Of a stretch of 64,000 bases of DNA, positions 45,995 through 57,810 are shown one piece after another. Positions within the stretch are counted from its first letter, which is position 1. Each line of letters starts with the position of its first letter. The position numbers and the translations under genes were made by a program. A model generated the notes under the pieces. The model did not search any database and was not told where the DNA came from. It worked only from the letters and a program-made list of their open reading frames with translations. Origin of the DNA: Hanleya hanleyi (taxonomy: Eukaryota; Mollusca; Polyplacophora; Lepidopleurida; Hanleyidae); the NCBI GenBank assembly GCA_036873755.1, contig JAVTVY010017410.1, positions 1 through 64,000 on the forward strand, given 5' to 3'.

Positions 45995-46503
45995 CAATCT
46001 CACGTTCGGCTATTTCCGTATTGGCGGAACAAGCCTCTCACATAGAACGCACAAATCCCCACTGGTGGGGAGCGTATGACGATCACGCAGTGAGCCGGCT
46101 AAGAAATAGTGCCTTTGATAATCGAGAGATCCGGGTGCATTTTATTGTGAAATTCAGTTAATTTTAACCAAACGAACATAACTCATTCAAATTATACAAA
46201 ACTATTTCTATGTTTAGTTGAATAATAGCAATCTATCACCAGAACTCAGCAACTGGGCTAATTTCCGCCAATACGGAAATAGACGAATGCGAGATTGGCT
46301 CCGCCGAAAATTAATTGTGTGCGTGATAAGATAAGATTCTTTATTGCACTGAGCATCCCATTTGGGACAGAGTACAAAACATATAAAAAGTAGAATAAAT
46401 AAGAAAGTAAACAAACAAGTGCGACGTTTCCGTTTCTGCTCCCAGAAATCCACTAGGCCAGAGGTCAGTTTTCGCAGCTAAAGTGACTTCTGGGGCTAGA
46501 TTG
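45995..46503. mobile_element. 509-bp element, 9-bp TSD (copy 2, inverted)
   Basis: The reverse counterpart of 41907-42412, flanked by its own direct repeat ATCTACCAC (45986-45994, 46504-46512). Different flanks and independent duplications show two separate insertions and not a segmental inverted duplication. Confidence 0.9.
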
Positions 46504-46512
46504 ATCTACCAC

Positions 46513-47150
46513 ACCTCTTAGGTGATACGAAAGTTATTTATACCCATATATTTTGTAAGCCTAGCCTATATCTGTTTCCCAAGTGGTTTGAAAACCTGTG
46601 GTGTGTTTCTCTGTCATCTTTGGCTCGATTGGGGTCATTCCCTATGATGTGGAGCCAGGTTACTGCAGTTTTTGATTGTCTGACGTGCCCAGCCCTCTGT
46701 GGCATAGACTCTTTTATTCTATGTCATGGAGGGCAGGGTATGGTTGATAGTTGGGGACTGTGGTGGCTCGGCTTCACATTGTGGGGGGTGACTTTAGTTG
46801 AGCCGGGAATGGGGGAGAGATACACTTGGAGGGAATGTTTTTTTTATATTTTTTTTATATTTATTGATTTTCATGATTTGCTGGAAATAATTATGCATGG
46901 ACATCTGCCGTCCGATATCCTACAGGCCAGGCTGCTGTGGGGAGGGGGGTGCTGATTTGGTTTCAATACGGTGAATCATTCTAATCATTACTGTACTGTA
47001 ATTGTTCTGCTCAGTCTGTTGGGCGCTGTGATTAGCTAAATAAAGAAGTCTGAAGTCTGTAATTTATCAGATTTCTCGAGTCTGTTCTCTGCCGGATGAA
47101 GGCCGAACAGAATCCCGTAATATACCGGATATCGCTCCGCAATAATGGAG
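46513..47150 (+). other. Retroelement 3'-end remnant, no gene
   Basis: Ends in 'ggcgctgtgattagct' and an (agtctga)n tail near 47025-47065, also found at 51240-51300. The plus-strand open frame at 46620-46955 shows no recognisable protein. Confidence 0.45.
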
Positions 47151-48053
47151 ACTCACGATTCGCAAGCCATCTTATGGATGGCGAAGTGTACGCAAATGCG
47201 GTTGTCGGTGCGTCCCTGGCACATATAAAAGTACTTCAACCGTTTATATGAAATAGGATATGTCGGTTGTCGGTGTGGACACCATCGTATATAAATGAAC
47301 TTACAAAAATGAACTAATGCTCTTGCTTGCCGTCGTCGGTACACATATAATATTACTGAAATCATTTATAGGAAATACGCTATGATGATGGTAGTCGGTT
47401 GTCGGTGTGGACACCATCATATATAAACGAACTTACACAAATGATGTAATGCTTGTGCTGACGGTCGTCGGTTGTCGGTGTGCCCCCAACACATATAACA
47501 TTACTAAACTCGTTTATATAAAATACTCTATGATGATGGTAGTCGGTTGTCGGTGTGGACACCATCATATATAACCGAAATTACAAGAATGATGCAATGT
47601 TGTGCTGACGGTCGTCGGTTGTCTGCGTGCCCCCAACACATATAAAATTACTAAAGTCGTTTATATGAAATACTCTTATGATGATGGTAGTCGGTTGTCG
47701 GTGTGGACACCATCATATATAACCAAAATTACAAGAATGATGCAATATGCTTGTGCTGACGGTCGTTGGTTGTCGGTGTGCCCTCCACACACATAAAATT
47801 ACTAAAATCGTTTATAGTACATAAGCTATGATGGTGGTAGTCGGTTGTCGGTGTGGACACTATATATAAACGAACTTACACGAACATACAAGAATGATGT
47901 AATCCTTGAGCTGACAGTCATCGGTTGTCGGTGTGCCCCCAACACATATAAAATTACTAAATTCGTTTATAGGAAATATGCTATGATGATGGTAGTCGGC
48001 TGTCGGTGTGGACACCATCATATATAAACGAACTTACAAGAATGATGTAATGC
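47150..48053. repeat. ~150-bp tandem array, about six units
   Basis: Each unit carries two related half-blocks around 'cggttgtcggtgtg' (one with 'gacaccatcatatataa', one with 'cccccaacacatataaaa'). Spacing grows from about 134 to 156 bp along the array. The array is broken at 48053 and resumes at 50809. Confidence 0.9.
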
Positions 48054-48329
48054 CAGGCACGGCGGAGCCGGGGGGCTACGGGGGCTGAAGCCCCCCCAAT
48101 AATTTGGCCAACTTGTCTAAAATTCCTATGATCATGTCAACGCAAAAATACTTCAATACATACGTATTTTCGAAATGAATAGTAAAATGAATTGTCTTCG
48201 TCGCATATCTATCGCATAACTAAAACTATTTACAACTGCCCAGCATTAGTGGGCCAGTCAAAGCTTTACCGGCATTGTTTAGTATTTTTTAGGTTCACAA
48301 AAGGTTAATAGTGTTATACCATATAAAAG

Positions 48330-48965
48330 ATGATAGAGATAAAGATAAGATAAGATAATTTATTGCGTGAAGTTTGTGCCAACATTTGGCTAAAAACGCA
48401 TACATAGAATGAATAAAATTGAACATACAAATACAGACATTAAGACACATTGGAACAAATGGTTAAACGTGTTACAAGACCTTCACATTAACAACACCAA
48501 CAACAAGGTTAATACAGAAGTACATGGACAGGACAATTTAACAAGCATGCTGGTTGTAACACAATTGTATCAACTTAAATATCACAGAGTATAGCCCATT
48601 TTGGGTATCGCACCATATAATATCACAGATAATTTTATGCCAGTCAAATTTTACTGTTCTTGGCAAAAGCACTCGTGCACAAACTTTGCTAATATTTTTG
48701 TTACAACTAAATTTTCACAGGCCATTAAAGTGTTGAAGACTTCTCCAGGGTCACCGTTAACATCTATAATGTGTTTAATGCTTTGGAGGAAGTCTCGTCT
48801 ACGAGATTCATGTTTTTTACAGTGTAACAGAAAATGTTGTTCGTCTTCCACTGTATCACAGGTCTCACAAACTCTATCACATCTGGGAGTCTTGGGATTT
48901 GTGTACCTTCCACTTTCAATTTTTAATTTATTCGCACTAATACGGATAAATGATTAAATCTTCAC
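48330..48965 (-). pseudogene. 5'-truncated non-LTR retrotransposon, C-terminus
   Basis: The minus strand reads NKLKIESGRYTNPKTPRCDR, then VCETCDTVEDEQHFLLHC, ending CFCQEQ-stop. CxxC with EDExHFLLHC is the zinc-knuckle-like tail of many LINE ORF2 proteins. The downstream AATAAA and (TTATC)n tail near 48335-48365 mark the 3' end. Only about 105 codons remain; no RT domain is present. Confidence 0.82.
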
Positions 48966-49235
48966 ACCATGTATGCCCCCAATTACTAAGACAAATGCCG
49001 CTTGACTCTTATGTCCTGGACGTTTCGTGATAGGCTATCAGCTAAGATAAAATAATGTTATTTGATTGTTCAGCCTTGTATTCATCAAAATTAGGAAGAA
49101 AATGGACATATGTTTAATATAAGCATATTCTTGATATTTATTTTGTCAATCACATGAAAACCGTCATCAACATGCTCTTTACAGTTCGCTGTCTTGGGTG
49201 CCTAGTCCCTTCGTCTAAGTTTGCTATGATACAGG

Positions 49236-50140
49236 GACGGCGGAGCAGGAGGGACCATCCCCCCACCAATACTTCCAGCAAAAACAGAAAAAACACCAAC
49301 ACACACACACGAAACAAAAAAAAAATAGACAGAGAAAGATAGTGAACCAGTAGAGCGACGCGAAAACATCTATATCTGTATTGAATGCAGATTTTAATTT
49401 CCGATAAGTTATAACAAGGGCGTCGCTACCCATGGTGCGTGTGGGGCGAACGCACCCCTCTTTATGTCCGTAGATTGGAAATACGACAGTTATGTAAGAT
49501 ATAAAATCCCAGTTTAGCATTAAAATACGCTAAAATGCAGGAAAAAGGCGTAAACATTTCTTAATTTTCCGGCGGGGGTACGCACCCGGACCCCCTAGAA
49601 ACGCTTGCCCTTGGTGCGCATTCCAGCTATGGTGAAGAAAATACATGGGAAATCAAAGGCGGATCGACAGGGGGGATTTCCGGCAACCTATGACCCCGAA
49701 GATTCCCTCCCCTGTTGGTCTGACAAGATTCGCTCATTTTAGCTTTCTGTAAATCATTCATATTGGTACTAGTATTGGGTTCTATGTAACATGGGGTAAA
49801 TGTCGTCGTTTTTTTGTATTAAATATAACTAGAAAGTCAAATGGATTCAGGAGTGGTGTGATGGGATTTTTCACAACATCGATATGTTCTTATAAATACG
49901 AAATAAACGTGAAAAAGGACCATAGATCAGCATAAATTATGTTCAGATTTATATCCGGGAAACACTCAGAACGCATCTCCGGCGATCTATGACCCCGGAG
50001 CTTCCAGGGCCTAGGCGGCCCCTGGACCCTCACCTGTTGGGCTGTGATTGTCGACCCTCCTATGAACTTTCACTACATCTGCTCTTGGAAATTGAAAACA
50101 TTAGCACCCGCCCCCTTTTAAAATCCTAGTGACGCCCCTG
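49236..50140. mobile_element. Related element remnant(s) nested in the 2.76-kb element
   Basis: The left end starts cagggacggcggagcagg, and an internal 'gcttccagggcctaggcggc' lies near 49999. The right side ends gtgacgcccctg. The flanks do not give a matching duplication, so it may be two overlapping remnants (a separate 'caagggcgtcgctacc' end is at 49414). Confidence 0.55.
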
Positions 50141-50808
50141 TATAGACATGAGAGACATCCTTGCTTATTCACATGATTTACACGTTGTGTTCGTAAACTG
50201 CTGCTCTAATACACGCTATAACAGCCAATCAATTATGACTGCATGACTACTCCAAAAATCGACCAAATACTCGTCTCCGATTCTCGTTGTTGATGACTTC
50301 CTTCGCTACATGTATATCAACCAAGTTGTTCGTATTCCATCACCTTAGTTGATATAGCGAATGAATTCGTCAACACCGACAATCGGTTCTTCCCTATGGA
50401 CATACAGCAGCATGCAGTGGAACGTTCGCTGACGGCGGTAGAATTTTCAATATACCGGTACATGACTCACAAGGAGACAAAAGGCTCCCCAACAAATAGA
50501 AAAAAATCTCTGTGCCAGTGATATGATCGAAGCTCAATTAACCTTTGGATTGATATATATTAAAATTATTTATACTTCCGAACATCATTTTCCTTGACGA
50601 TGAATATTTTAAAAATGTTGGAAAACAGACAACACAAATGGAGTTTACACAGGCCAGGATTTCTTGTTTTATCGCTCGGAAATACGCTAGAACGCCTCTC
50701 CGGCCATCTAAGAACCCTGGAGCTTCCGGGGCCTAGGCGGCCCCTGGACCCTCGCCTAATTGTGCTGTGATAGTAGCCCCCCCAATCATGAATTACATCC
50801 GCCGTGCC

Positions 50809-50935
50809 TGAATGCTTGTGCCCCGACGGTCGTCGGTTGTCGGTGTGCCCTCAACACATACAAAATTACTTCAATCGTTTACATGAAATACGCCATGTTG
50901 GTCGTCGGTTGTCGGTGTGAAAAATGCAATATAAA
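50809..50935. repeat. Remainder of the ~150-bp tandem array
   Basis: Resumes with 'aatgcttgtgcc' and 'cgtcggttgtcggtgtgcc', the part of the unit missing at 48053. Confidence 0.88.
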
Positions 50936-52044
50936 ATATTATCCTAGCAACACGCTAACGCAACCAGAGCCTCCAGGTATGCATGCGTGACAGGTAACCA
51001 GCACAACAGATGAAATATAAGCTCGCAAAGGACAGCGCAAACTAAAGCATCATTCAAAGATTCTTGATCAAGAACCTGTACAAATATAGATACATATGTA
51101 CACGCATTAGTCTTTTTAAAGTTAAAGTTGTTTTAAATGACGGATTTGCCGCTCATGGACTAAATCATTCGACATTACATCCGTCGAAAACGTTGGGGTT
51201 ACTCCCCTTCATTATTTTCGTGATTGTATCTGCTCCCAGAGGGCGCTGTGATTAGCCTTGAAGGTCAGCCTTGAATAAAAGTCTGAAGTCTGAAGATGGC
51301 GGGAGAGACAAGATACATGCTGTCAATCCAAAAATTGCCAAGATAGTAATGTTTTCTTCGCTGGCACGATGAAATAGATACAGATATTACTGGTGAGTAA
51401 CTATAATTTTAATGTTCAAACGAGAACAAAGTCGCAAGTTCAGTCCAACCGTGTGTCCTGTCAGTTTATCTGTCGTGTCAGTTTACCAGCATGTAATTTG
51501 TAAAATCTTCCCGCACATAGGGGCCTATGTACATGTACCCGTCAGCTACGGCCTAGGAATCGTTTCTCGTACACTTTTCACGGTTGATTCCAATTTTATA
51601 TAAAAGTAATATCTTGAAAGACACAAACTGACCTGGTTAGTGCTGAGATCAAGACCCTTTCCTGGAAGGAATTTCGCGGGTTACGTGACCTTTTCCCGCA
51701 CGTGCGGGAGTAGATGGAGAAAACCATCCATGAATTGATGTGATATCTGACGGTCGTAATTCATGGATGGAGCGCCAAGTCATAGTAAAACAGCGAGTAG
51801 AAATCCAGCCCCCCTCGCCTGACGAGGGGGATGGTATTTACGCTAAAAATACGGCGAAAGCATCCAAGTTTAGCAACTTACTATCTCCTCAGATCATTAT
51901 CCTATCCATAAACACCGTTTATTTGGGTATTCGGCTCTGTTTTGTTGAGATAGCAGCATAAATCCACACCTACTGTACCGTTTTCTTCCATCCGCCTCTG
52001 TTCACTCGAAAGTTAGGCCAACAAGCATGCGCACACGATACACT
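50936..52044. other. Intergenic, retroelement tail and hairpins
   Basis: Contains a plus-strand retroelement 3' end with 'ggcgctgtgattagcc' and 'aataaaagtctgaagtctga' (51240-51300). It also has a perfect 14-bp palindrome cccgcacgtgcggg (about 51694) and a stem-loop pairing ccatccatgaatt with aattcatggatgg (about 51725-51770). No coding sequence was recognised. Confidence 0.45.
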
Positions 52045-52350
52045 TCACGTCATAGTCACGTGACTCTCATTTGGCGACCCGTCGTCATCCGCGCACCGTT
52101 TCACCAAATCTACTTCTGCAGCGGTGGCCTCCCTTCTCCTACTAACTACCCGACCGAGCAAGTTGAAACACATGGAACATATAAATTGTTTCTCTTTCTC
52201 CGGGGTGAAGGCTTTGATATTAAGAAATTCTGCTGTCAGTGCTTCATTCACGGTTAAATCGGACCCCCTTAATGTTGAGGTTACCGGATGCCTGCTATAT
52301 CCATGGTCAGACTTACGAATGAATTCCTGGTTGCAGTTAATACAGCTCAT
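52045..52350 (-). CDS. Hypothetical protein N-terminal exon, two CxxC motifs
   Basis: From the ATG at 52350 the frame reads MSCINCNQEFIRKSDHGYSR and, further on, EKQFICSMCFNLLGRVV. Cysteines lie at 3, 6, 58 and 61, a spacing that could coordinate one zinc as in ZAD-like N-terminal domains. An in-frame ATG 14 codons earlier (52392) is an alternative start. A possible donor GTGAAA at 52099-52104 would end the exon at 52105; otherwise the frame stops at 52045. Similar short CxxC-CxxC heads are, as far as I recall, found on multi-exon invertebrate proteins of unknown, sometimes transposon-related, function. No downstream exon was identified. Confidence 0.5.
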   Translation of the reverse strand: MSCINCNQEFIRKSDHGYSRHPVTSTLRGSDLTVNEALTAEFLNIKAFTPEKEKQFICSMCFNLLGRVVSRRREATAAEVDLVKRCADDDGSPNESHVTMT

Positions 52351-52392
52351 TATCACCTCTTGGGCGCAATCCAAGGGATATTTATTACACAA

Positions 52393-53031
52393 TACCTGGA
52401 ATAACTATCAAGAATAATACGAGCATTTTAAAGCATGCTTAAAAAAACAACCAGCATAGGCTTCATGCCGGAGTGGAAACTTCAGGGTCAAAGCGGAACC
52501 TCTAGTTTTAATAGATTTCAAGACCATGGTATATCACTGACAATTTTTCTCATGTTTGACCCCCCCCCCCATCATTCCATCTCGATTATGCATGATGAGT
52601 GTCTTGATATTAAAATATTCTACAAAAATACAATTTATAAACGGAGGTAAGACACGTACCAGGATCATCCCCAAGAGAGTTCATATCAAAACATTCTGAT
52701 GTTAGAACTTTAAGATCACAGATTCCAGTTTGAGGTCAGATTTGGATCTCGCTTAGAAAGACAAAATGGTACGTATAACAATACGAAGATCAATAATTTC
52801 TCAACTTCACAACTTCAGATATCAGACTGTCCGTCTTTATCAAACAATCCCTTGGACCTCGTGTTCGTAGCAACAACAGCGGTAAGAGATCACAAACTAT
52901 CATAAACATTCAAAGATAATTATCATATGACGCTTGCAAGAGACGCTATAAAATCCTTACATCATCAGCTGATTTTCATGTAAGATGTAGCAGCTGTCAA
53001 GCAGAATGATTTCTTGAACTCGGACTTCTAC
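52393..53031. other. No gene recognised
   Basis: AT-rich unique DNA with a C run at 52560-52570. Confidence 0.4.
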
Positions 53032-53036
53032 TTTAC

Positions 53037-53801
53037 CAGGGGCGGCGGAAGCGGGGGGTCTGGGGGGGGGGGGCAGTTTGGAGAGGGTGGGGGTTCAGCC
53101 CCCCAAGTTTCAACAAAAGCTGGGTGACTTTTTCATGATTTTGGTCATAATATGTCCAGATATACAGGCCGGATTTTTTTTGCCGCGCTAGGTTTTCACG
53201 CAGCGATCATTTTGTACTGGACGGTCACCTGGCTGTGGTATGGACAATGAAGATGTGGTTGTGTTTAATGTGCTGTGCTTTGCTGATACTTTTTATTTCG
53301 TTCGCTATGATGAATCGTGACTGCTACATAGGCCCCTATGGTAATTTGCATGGAATATGCATATGCATCATCCAACGATTAGCTAATTTCAAAAGTTCAA
53401 AATGAAGCTAAAACTTAGTTTCATATTATTTCTTTTTGTGTTCATACTTTTCTCTCCAAACGTGTCAACGCTCTCCCACCCTCGGCTGAAATGTTAATTT
53501 CTTCGAGATTACTGCGTATAGTTCGAATTTTGGAAAGGAAAAATTCTTTTTTTACATTCAAATGTTATCAACTCAATTTTTCTTTTAAATGACGAGAAAA
53601 ATCACAAAAACAATATCGATATGCAGTTGATTTATAATTTATATAGTGATGATGTCGTTTTATATGCCGAAAATCGGCCAGAATGCGTCTACAGCCATCT
53701 AGGAGCGCGGAGCTTCCGGGGCCTAGGCGGCCCCTGGACCCTCGCCTAAAGTGCTATGATAGTCGAGCCCCCCCACTTTTTGAGAGCTTCTGCCGCTGCT
53801 G
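53037..53801. mobile_element. 765-bp TIR element with 5-bp TSD
   Basis: The ends are caggggcggcggaagc and, on the complement, cagcagcggcagaagc (13 of 16 matched), flanked by TTTAC (53032-53036, 53802-53806). It shares the palindromic 'ggggcctaggcggcccctgg' block with 48054-50808, so both belong to one family. Non-coding. Confidence 0.88.
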
Positions 53802-53809
53802 TTTACGTC

Positions 53810-55620
53810 CATCGCATGGTCGCCGTCAAACTTCAGAACAAAGGAACTGTCAGTAAATCTCGCCACCTCCAGGGGTAGAACTTCGCAAAATTTTGACTTA
53901 GTTTGCGAGAATCTAAAGAATCCAAATTTGCGGAACCAAGCATTTTGCGACCAGTTGCCATTTTCACTGGAGCACGACTAAATGTAAACTTCTCAATGGG
54001 AAAAATTGAAATTGTCTCAGAGCATTTCCACAAAGTGGATGCTCTTATGTTTTCATGAGAAACGGCTCCGCCGCTGCCGCCGCGACTTCAAACGTGAATA
54101 TCTCTGAAACCGTTAAATATTTTCGGGTCAGACTTTGTGTGCTATCTCCTTAGGCCTGGGAAATTTGTATGGTTGTGTTTTGATAGCCGCTGCTCACCAC
54201 TAGGTGGCGTTGTAGTCCGAGCATAGGTGAACCTTTCTGTGATGATTTCCTCTGAACCGCTCGGCCGATTTCTTTGAAATTTTATTACAATGGTCTTGAA
54301 GGATAGGCAATGTGCTGAAAAGGTTTTAGTGTAGCTGGCATAATTTTTAAGGCAAATTTTTTGCATCTCCAAAAAAAAAGTTTTTCGTGAAATGAAAATT
54401 CACCAATTCGCTTGAAGAAATATTTGAAAACTGTTCTATTCTAGGTTGCCAAGCATAAATATAGGATTGCCGACATGATAATTCCATTTCAGTGCGAACC
54501 AAATTGCCATTTAAATGAAAAATCACATTTATCTGACTTGACGACAAAACCTCTATAACTATTATCATGATTAAAGTTTTTTCCATTGAACTCTTATGTG
54601 CCATCTCCCTAGGGCTTTAGATCTCACCCGCTCGTTTTTCATGACATTTGGTCATCACTAGGTGGGGCTATAGACATGAATGCAGGTAAACATGTGTAAC
54701 ATCATATCTTCTGAACAACGTGTTTGATTTCCATGTAATTTGGGTATAATGATCTTGCAAGAGAGGCAAAGAACTGACAAAGATTTGGCGAATCATGGAG
54801 ACTCATTTTTGTATTTCAAAATAAGATTTTCTTTTCAAAAAAAGGAAAATTTGCTTCAGGGAAAAGTAATTCTGTTTTGCTGAACATGATCATAGCATTC
54901 CCAGTGTTGTAACTTACATCTCTTGTGAGCCAAATGGCCATTTTTTTAAATATATGAAATTCTCACGACTTGAGTCCAATATCTACATTCCCCAGGCCAC
55001 ATCTGAGGATTTTGCTTCATCATGTACAGGGTTCTCCATTTATTTGGGAACACCTGTACAATCATATCCAAACAGGTGTATGTGGTTGTTAACTGCCGAG
55101 CGCAGCGAGGCGTTTCAAAATTAGGCCGGGGGCCTGGGGGCCGCCCCCAGCCGCCAGAAAACCTAGATGCTCTGTGGTGCAATCTGAGCCATTTTGGGGC
55201 ATTCTGGGATGAAAATTCTAAGTTCCTAGCACAGGGTATTTTTTATATAGCATTCAGCAATTGAGCTACCCCATCCCAGTCACCCCCCATTTAGCCCATG
55301 AAACCAGATTCCTATCAAGCTTACATAACAATATCAAACAGGTGGATTACAAAAAATGAACACTAAGTAAGAACTTGGTAGATTTTGAAGTGGAAGCTAA
55401 ACAAATAGGCTTATGCTGTGTGAAGAAATTTGACCTGGCCTAAACTGTTCTGAAATTTGAACTGAACATCATGCCAAATCTACATAAAATCTTTTTTTTT
55501 GAGGGGGGTATCTTTATGCTCAAAATTGTATCAGGATAATTGCAAAAAAAGGTTCATTTAAAGTTTATTTCCGTGTTGACAATTAATTGTCACTTAATAT
55601 GCCGTCATTGGCTTTAATGG
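53810..55620. other. Decayed repeats, no gene
   Basis: Two diverged copies of a unit with 'caccactaggtgg' occur near 54195 and 54655. A remnant at 55100-55165 contains 'ggcctgggggccgccccc'. No protein-coding exon was recognised. Confidence 0.4.
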
Positions 55621-57148
55621 GTGAATTTGACGACCCCGTTGTCGTTTGACGTTGTTGTTGTAACTGGCACTGCATCAAATTGTTCGACATGGTCACATTT
55701 TGAGTCGCTGTCATTAATATTTGGCGGCACTCTACTGACAGCATCGCCATCCCCGTCAAAAGATCATCTTTTATTTCGTTTGAAGGCTTCGCTCAAACTC
55801 AGTTGCCGACGTTTCATTTTGAAAATTCCCCCTCAACCCCGTACAGTCATTCTGTCGACGACTGAAACCGGAAGCCGCGTCCCAATGTACGACGCTTCTG
55901 ATTGGCTCATCAATTGTATTCAACCAATCAACAGGATGATAACATCGCAAAACCGGAAACAGGCCATGTTATGCAGTGTATAGATTCCGTTACCGTAAGG
56001 GTAGAAGTTTGACTTTTTCCTTTTCCTTTATGATCTTTTTTTCTCATATTCTGCCCCAAGCATGACGAAAATTAAATGCACCAAGTCGGATTACATTACA
56101 TATTGCTTGCATTACAACCAAATTGAACTATTAGCTTTAATTTTTCCCCGAGATACATGTATGTCAAAACACCCGGCGGCACTACCTCCGACAGGTGTAC
56201 GTATACCGCCGACCGCCGGCTCTTATGGAGAACCCTGCATGTAGGTTTGTGATATTGTTTATCATTGGATGGCACTATAGACAGTAAAGGTTTTTAGCAC
56301 AATTTATTGGCATTTAATCTGTTTATGAAGTTTATTATTGTCAGACAAAGGCCTGAAAGTTTTTTTTTTTTTTTTTTTGATTGAAATTGAAGGACCACCT
56401 CTCGTACGGATTTTGAAGCCCATCAACATAATGTTTGATTTATATCTCATTATACATTCTTTTTTTTTCAATTACTAATTTTATTAACAGTATGCTTTTA
56501 AAATGGATTGAAAGGATATTGGTGCTGTTGGTGCTGGCATAGGGTAAAGTCAGCTAAATATATCTTAGTCTAGGCTGCATCATTGGATGGTCAGTATGGA
56601 GAATTTAAGGATTCAAGTGAGCTTGAAGTCAGGCCATTATATTCTGCTTTACCTGTCAGGCCTCATATTGAGGCCTGTATGTTGACTTTTCTGGTAATAA
56701 CACCTGTAATGGTTGACTTATTGCATAATGCAATTTACATAAGTGGACTAGTACACCCCTTGTGTCAACAAAGTAAACACTTCATTTCCAGAATTAGTGT
56801 GATTTCTCTCTCCATTACTGATATAATAATTTGATCCTGTTCCCAAGTCCATTTCTTTATCTCCAGTGGCTGTGAAGGCTTGGGCTTCCAGATGTCTGGG
56901 GATGCATTCTGGCCAGTTTTCAATGAATAAAATCACAAATTATCACTCAGTTAATGCCGTTGAACATAGTGTTGCATTTTGACAGCATAATTACAAATGC
57001 TGATAATTATTTCTTGAACTGAAAAAGTAGAAAGATTTTTGAAGTGAAACTAATACATACCTGCTATATGGCACATCCCACCTGGGAAATTTTTACATGT
57101 ATATCTAATTGAAGTAATCCATTGGAACCACTGATGATTTTCCAATAA
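55621..57148. other. Possible regulatory tract, no gene assigned
   Basis: Around 55890-55930 there are CCAAT boxes in both orientations ('gattggctcatc', 'caaccaatcaac') in GC-richer DNA. Near 56165-56240 lies an odd CpG-rich block ('acctccgacaggtgtacg'). Long T runs occur at 56361-56378. No transcript can be anchored to these. Confidence 0.3.
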
Positions 57149-57810
57149 TAGAGAAGAAAAGCAACTCCAAGTAGGGATGACAATTTCATTCTGTATATTT
57201 CACTGTTAGTTATAGCATCTTCAGCAGTGAGCAAAGTTACAAACAGCTCCATACGCACAGTATATACAAGGCATAATGTGATCTTAGCCAATACACATTT
57301 ATGAATAGGTGAGCCAGTAAATTATGTCATGCTGTCATTTTCAGAAATTTGTTAAATGTTAAGCGATGACCTGACAGCGATCTACAAATGGTGTGATTCA
57401 GGTAATACAATACACACTCTAATTGATGAAAACAATACATAATCTTCTTATCTGGCAAGAACTAAGTAAACTGCACAAATGAATAAAGTATGGTGATATA
57501 GTGGGTATGTACCTACATTGAATATTTCTACATGTCATGAAGTTTGGATAAGGACTGTCATTTTAAGATAATATAGGTATAATTTTCTTGACAATCCACA
57601 TCAGAATTGATGGAATCCTACAAATGTAACTCGCATGTTTCATAATTGTATATTCCCATGCGAGTTACAACAATTGTGGAGTGTGTATTGTAACACCTGA
57701 ATCACACTATTTGTAGATCGCTGACAGGTCATCGCTTAACATTTAACAATTTCTGAAAATGACGTCATTTTAATATCAGTCCAACTTGATTGATATAATT
57801 TACTGGCTCA

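Larger units (their letters stand above)
48054..50808. mobile_element. 2.76-kb TIR element with 5-bp TSD
   Basis: A perfect 13-bp TIR (CAGGCACGGCGGA / TCCGCCGTGCCTG) is flanked by AATGC (48049-48053, 50809-50813). The insertion splits one unit of the ~150-bp array, so both ends are certain. Near the right end it has 'gcttccggggcctaggcggc', shared with 53037-53801. It carries a LINE 3' fragment and a further related copy (49236-50140). No transposase was recognised. The ends are hAT-like (CAGG), but the TSD is 5 bp instead of 8. Confidence 0.92.

Noticed and set aside
41907..46503. Segmental inverted duplication spanning the SAP gene 5' region
   Set aside because: Similarity stops exactly at CAATCT/AGATTG, and each copy has its own 9-bp target duplication, so these are two independent insertions.
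46620..46955. 111-codon plus-strand frame rich in aromatic residues as a small membrane protein
   Set aside because: Composition is driven by G/T-rich retroelement-tail sequence. There is no conserved motif or splice support.
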